Shown: positions 63,190 through 64,000 of the stretch, one piece after another
How positions within the stretch are numbered: position 1 is the stretch's first letter
Layout of the letters: each line of letters starts with the position of its first letter
Assembly (NCBI RefSeq): GCF_012912105.1
Contig: NZ_QMEA01000003.1
Location: 62,001 to 126,000 of the forward strand
Source of the DNA: Brasilonema sp. UFV-L1
GTDB lineage: Bacteria > Cyanobacteriota > Cyanobacteriia > Cyanobacteriales > Nostocaceae
Direction: 5' to 3'
DNA: 64,000 nucleotides
Position numbers and translations under genes: made by a program
Notes under the pieces: generated by a model
The model's input: only the letters and a program-made list of their open reading frames with translations
Told to the model about the DNA's origin: nothing
Database searches by the model: none

Positions 63190-64000
63190 ATGGCGAACAA
63201 TTGCTTGCGGATTACTCATCAAGGGGATACCATTCAACTTTCCTGGCAACGAGGACAAGCCGCACCCCGTTTTGCTGATACTGTAACATTTGAGCATCCT
63301 TTTAATCAGCAAGCACTAACCGATTTACGCTGGTATTTGGAAGAGTATTTGCGCTTTCCCTACGGACTTGCACCAGATAACGCCGCAAAAATTGAGCAAG
63401 AGTTGCAGAGTTGGGGAGAGCAATTATTTGAATTAGTATTTCGCAGTAGCGAGAAAGCGCGGGAATTTTTTCAAGCGGCTACTTACGATGGGTTGCATAA
63501 CTGCGAACTGGTGATAACGTCCGATGACCCCACGGTGCTAAACTTGCCTTGGGAGTTGTTGTACTCACCAGGCGATCGCCAATTTCTCGCCCCAACTCTA
63601 GCTGGCATGTCTCGCAGTCTGAGTGAATATGCTGTACGGGCGGAAATGCCACCACTACCCCAGGATAAACTCAATATCTTGCTCGTGATTGCTCGTCCCT
63701 ATGGGGAAAAAGATATTGCTCTCAAAACTATTGCTCGTCCTCTGCTGGATTCTTGATCACAAATTCGCAAGCAAGTCAATATTAAAGTCTTGCGTCCGCC
63801 TAGCTTTGAGGAGTTTGAGCGGGAATTGAATCGGAACAAAGGCTTTTATCATATTGTCCATTTTGACGGACACGGCAACTTTGACGCCAATAGCCAAGGA
63901 TTTCACCATACCTTGGGTGCAGTGGGACAGGGAATATTGGTATTTGAAGCCCTTGATGGTTCACCGCAAATTGTCACAGCAGCACAAATAGCTCAGAATT
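63190..64000 (+). pseudogene. CHAT-domain protein, interrupted by TGA and cut by the window end
   Basis: The first 188 codons (MANNCLRITHQGDTIQLSWQ ... ARPLLDS) run to an in-frame TGA at 63754-63756, after which the same frame continues at least to 64000 (SQIRKQVNIKVLRPPSFEEF then NKGFYHIVHFDGHGNF). FYHIVHFDGHGNFD is the histidine motif of the CHAT caspase-like protease fold; the catalytic Cys would lie beyond the window. The TGA falls within the CHAT region. It may be a real inactivation, readthrough or a base error. Confidence 0.8.

Overview
The window looks like chromosome of a filamentous, probably heterocyst-forming cyanobacterium (Nostoc/Scytonema/Tolypothrix type). This rests on photosystem I psaD, several cyanobacteria-restricted small families (DUF3155, DUF3285, DUF1636), HIP1-like GCGATCGC octamers, long AT-rich gaps, many two-component and PAS/GAF/DICT sensors, and abundant small palindromic repeats and IS-end remnants. 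Assignments rest on reading motifs by eye; no database search was run.

Layout. 0.3-4 kb: a metal and membrane-stress block (TerC, prohibitin-like SPFH protein, CadD-type transporter, FTR1 iron permease). 4.2-9.8 kb: a Uma2 protein, a Cache-type hybrid histidine kinase with a PAS response regulator, and an orphan PaaK/LuxE-like adenylate-forming enzyme. 10.6-16.2 kb: DUF3155, a GAF-type kinase, and two exported proteins sharing one C-terminal domain, one of them with SLH repeats. 16.4-22.8 kb: accessory genes (tyrosinase with a His-rich tail, isochorismatase-like hydrolase, CinA-like protein, NADAR protein, DMT exporter, small exported protein) with repeats and IS-derived palindromes between them. 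23-34.9 kb: mostly housekeeping (gltX, tRNA-Asp, phytase-like esterase, TM0106-type nuclease, cysteine/cystine lyase, glycosyltransferase-like protein, YjbQ, Nif3) plus an overlapping pair of small genes. 34.9-40.5 kb: a beta-CASP nuclease gene between IS remnants and one nearly complete IS605-type element whose tnpB carries a single in-frame amber codon. 40.6-48 kb: DUF1636 and metallo-hydrolase genes, then prfB (with its programmed frameshift), a 51-residue DUF3285 gene, ybeY and dgkA, then an amino-acid permease, a DUF442 phosphatase-like gene facing a PadR regulator, and a Bax-inhibitor-1 protein. 48-53 kb: a shattered ISKra4-type transposase, a SigF-like sigma factor, and a DICT-GAF histidine kinase just upstream of psaD. 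53.4-57.4 kb: an accessory island with a reverse transcriptase-HEAT-HEPN fusion flanked by two Uma2 genes. 57.4-64 kb: purS-purQ, a Fur/Zur-type regulator, an NfeD-stomatin pair, a PP2C phosphatase, and a CHAT-domain gene interrupted by TGA that runs off the window.

The best candidate for an undescribed system is the 792-residue RT-repeat-HEPN protein at 54.2-56.6 kb. It keeps the catalytic residues of a reverse transcriptase and has an R-x4-H motif near its C-terminus, an architecture reminiscent of abortive-infection RTs such as AbiA. Other points worth following are a Uma2 copy that has lost its PD aspartate, a short non-autonomous derivative of the window's own IS605 element, orphan IS605-type right ends without tnpB, in-frame stops in otherwise well-preserved tnpB and CHAT genes, and the DICT kinase beside psaD.
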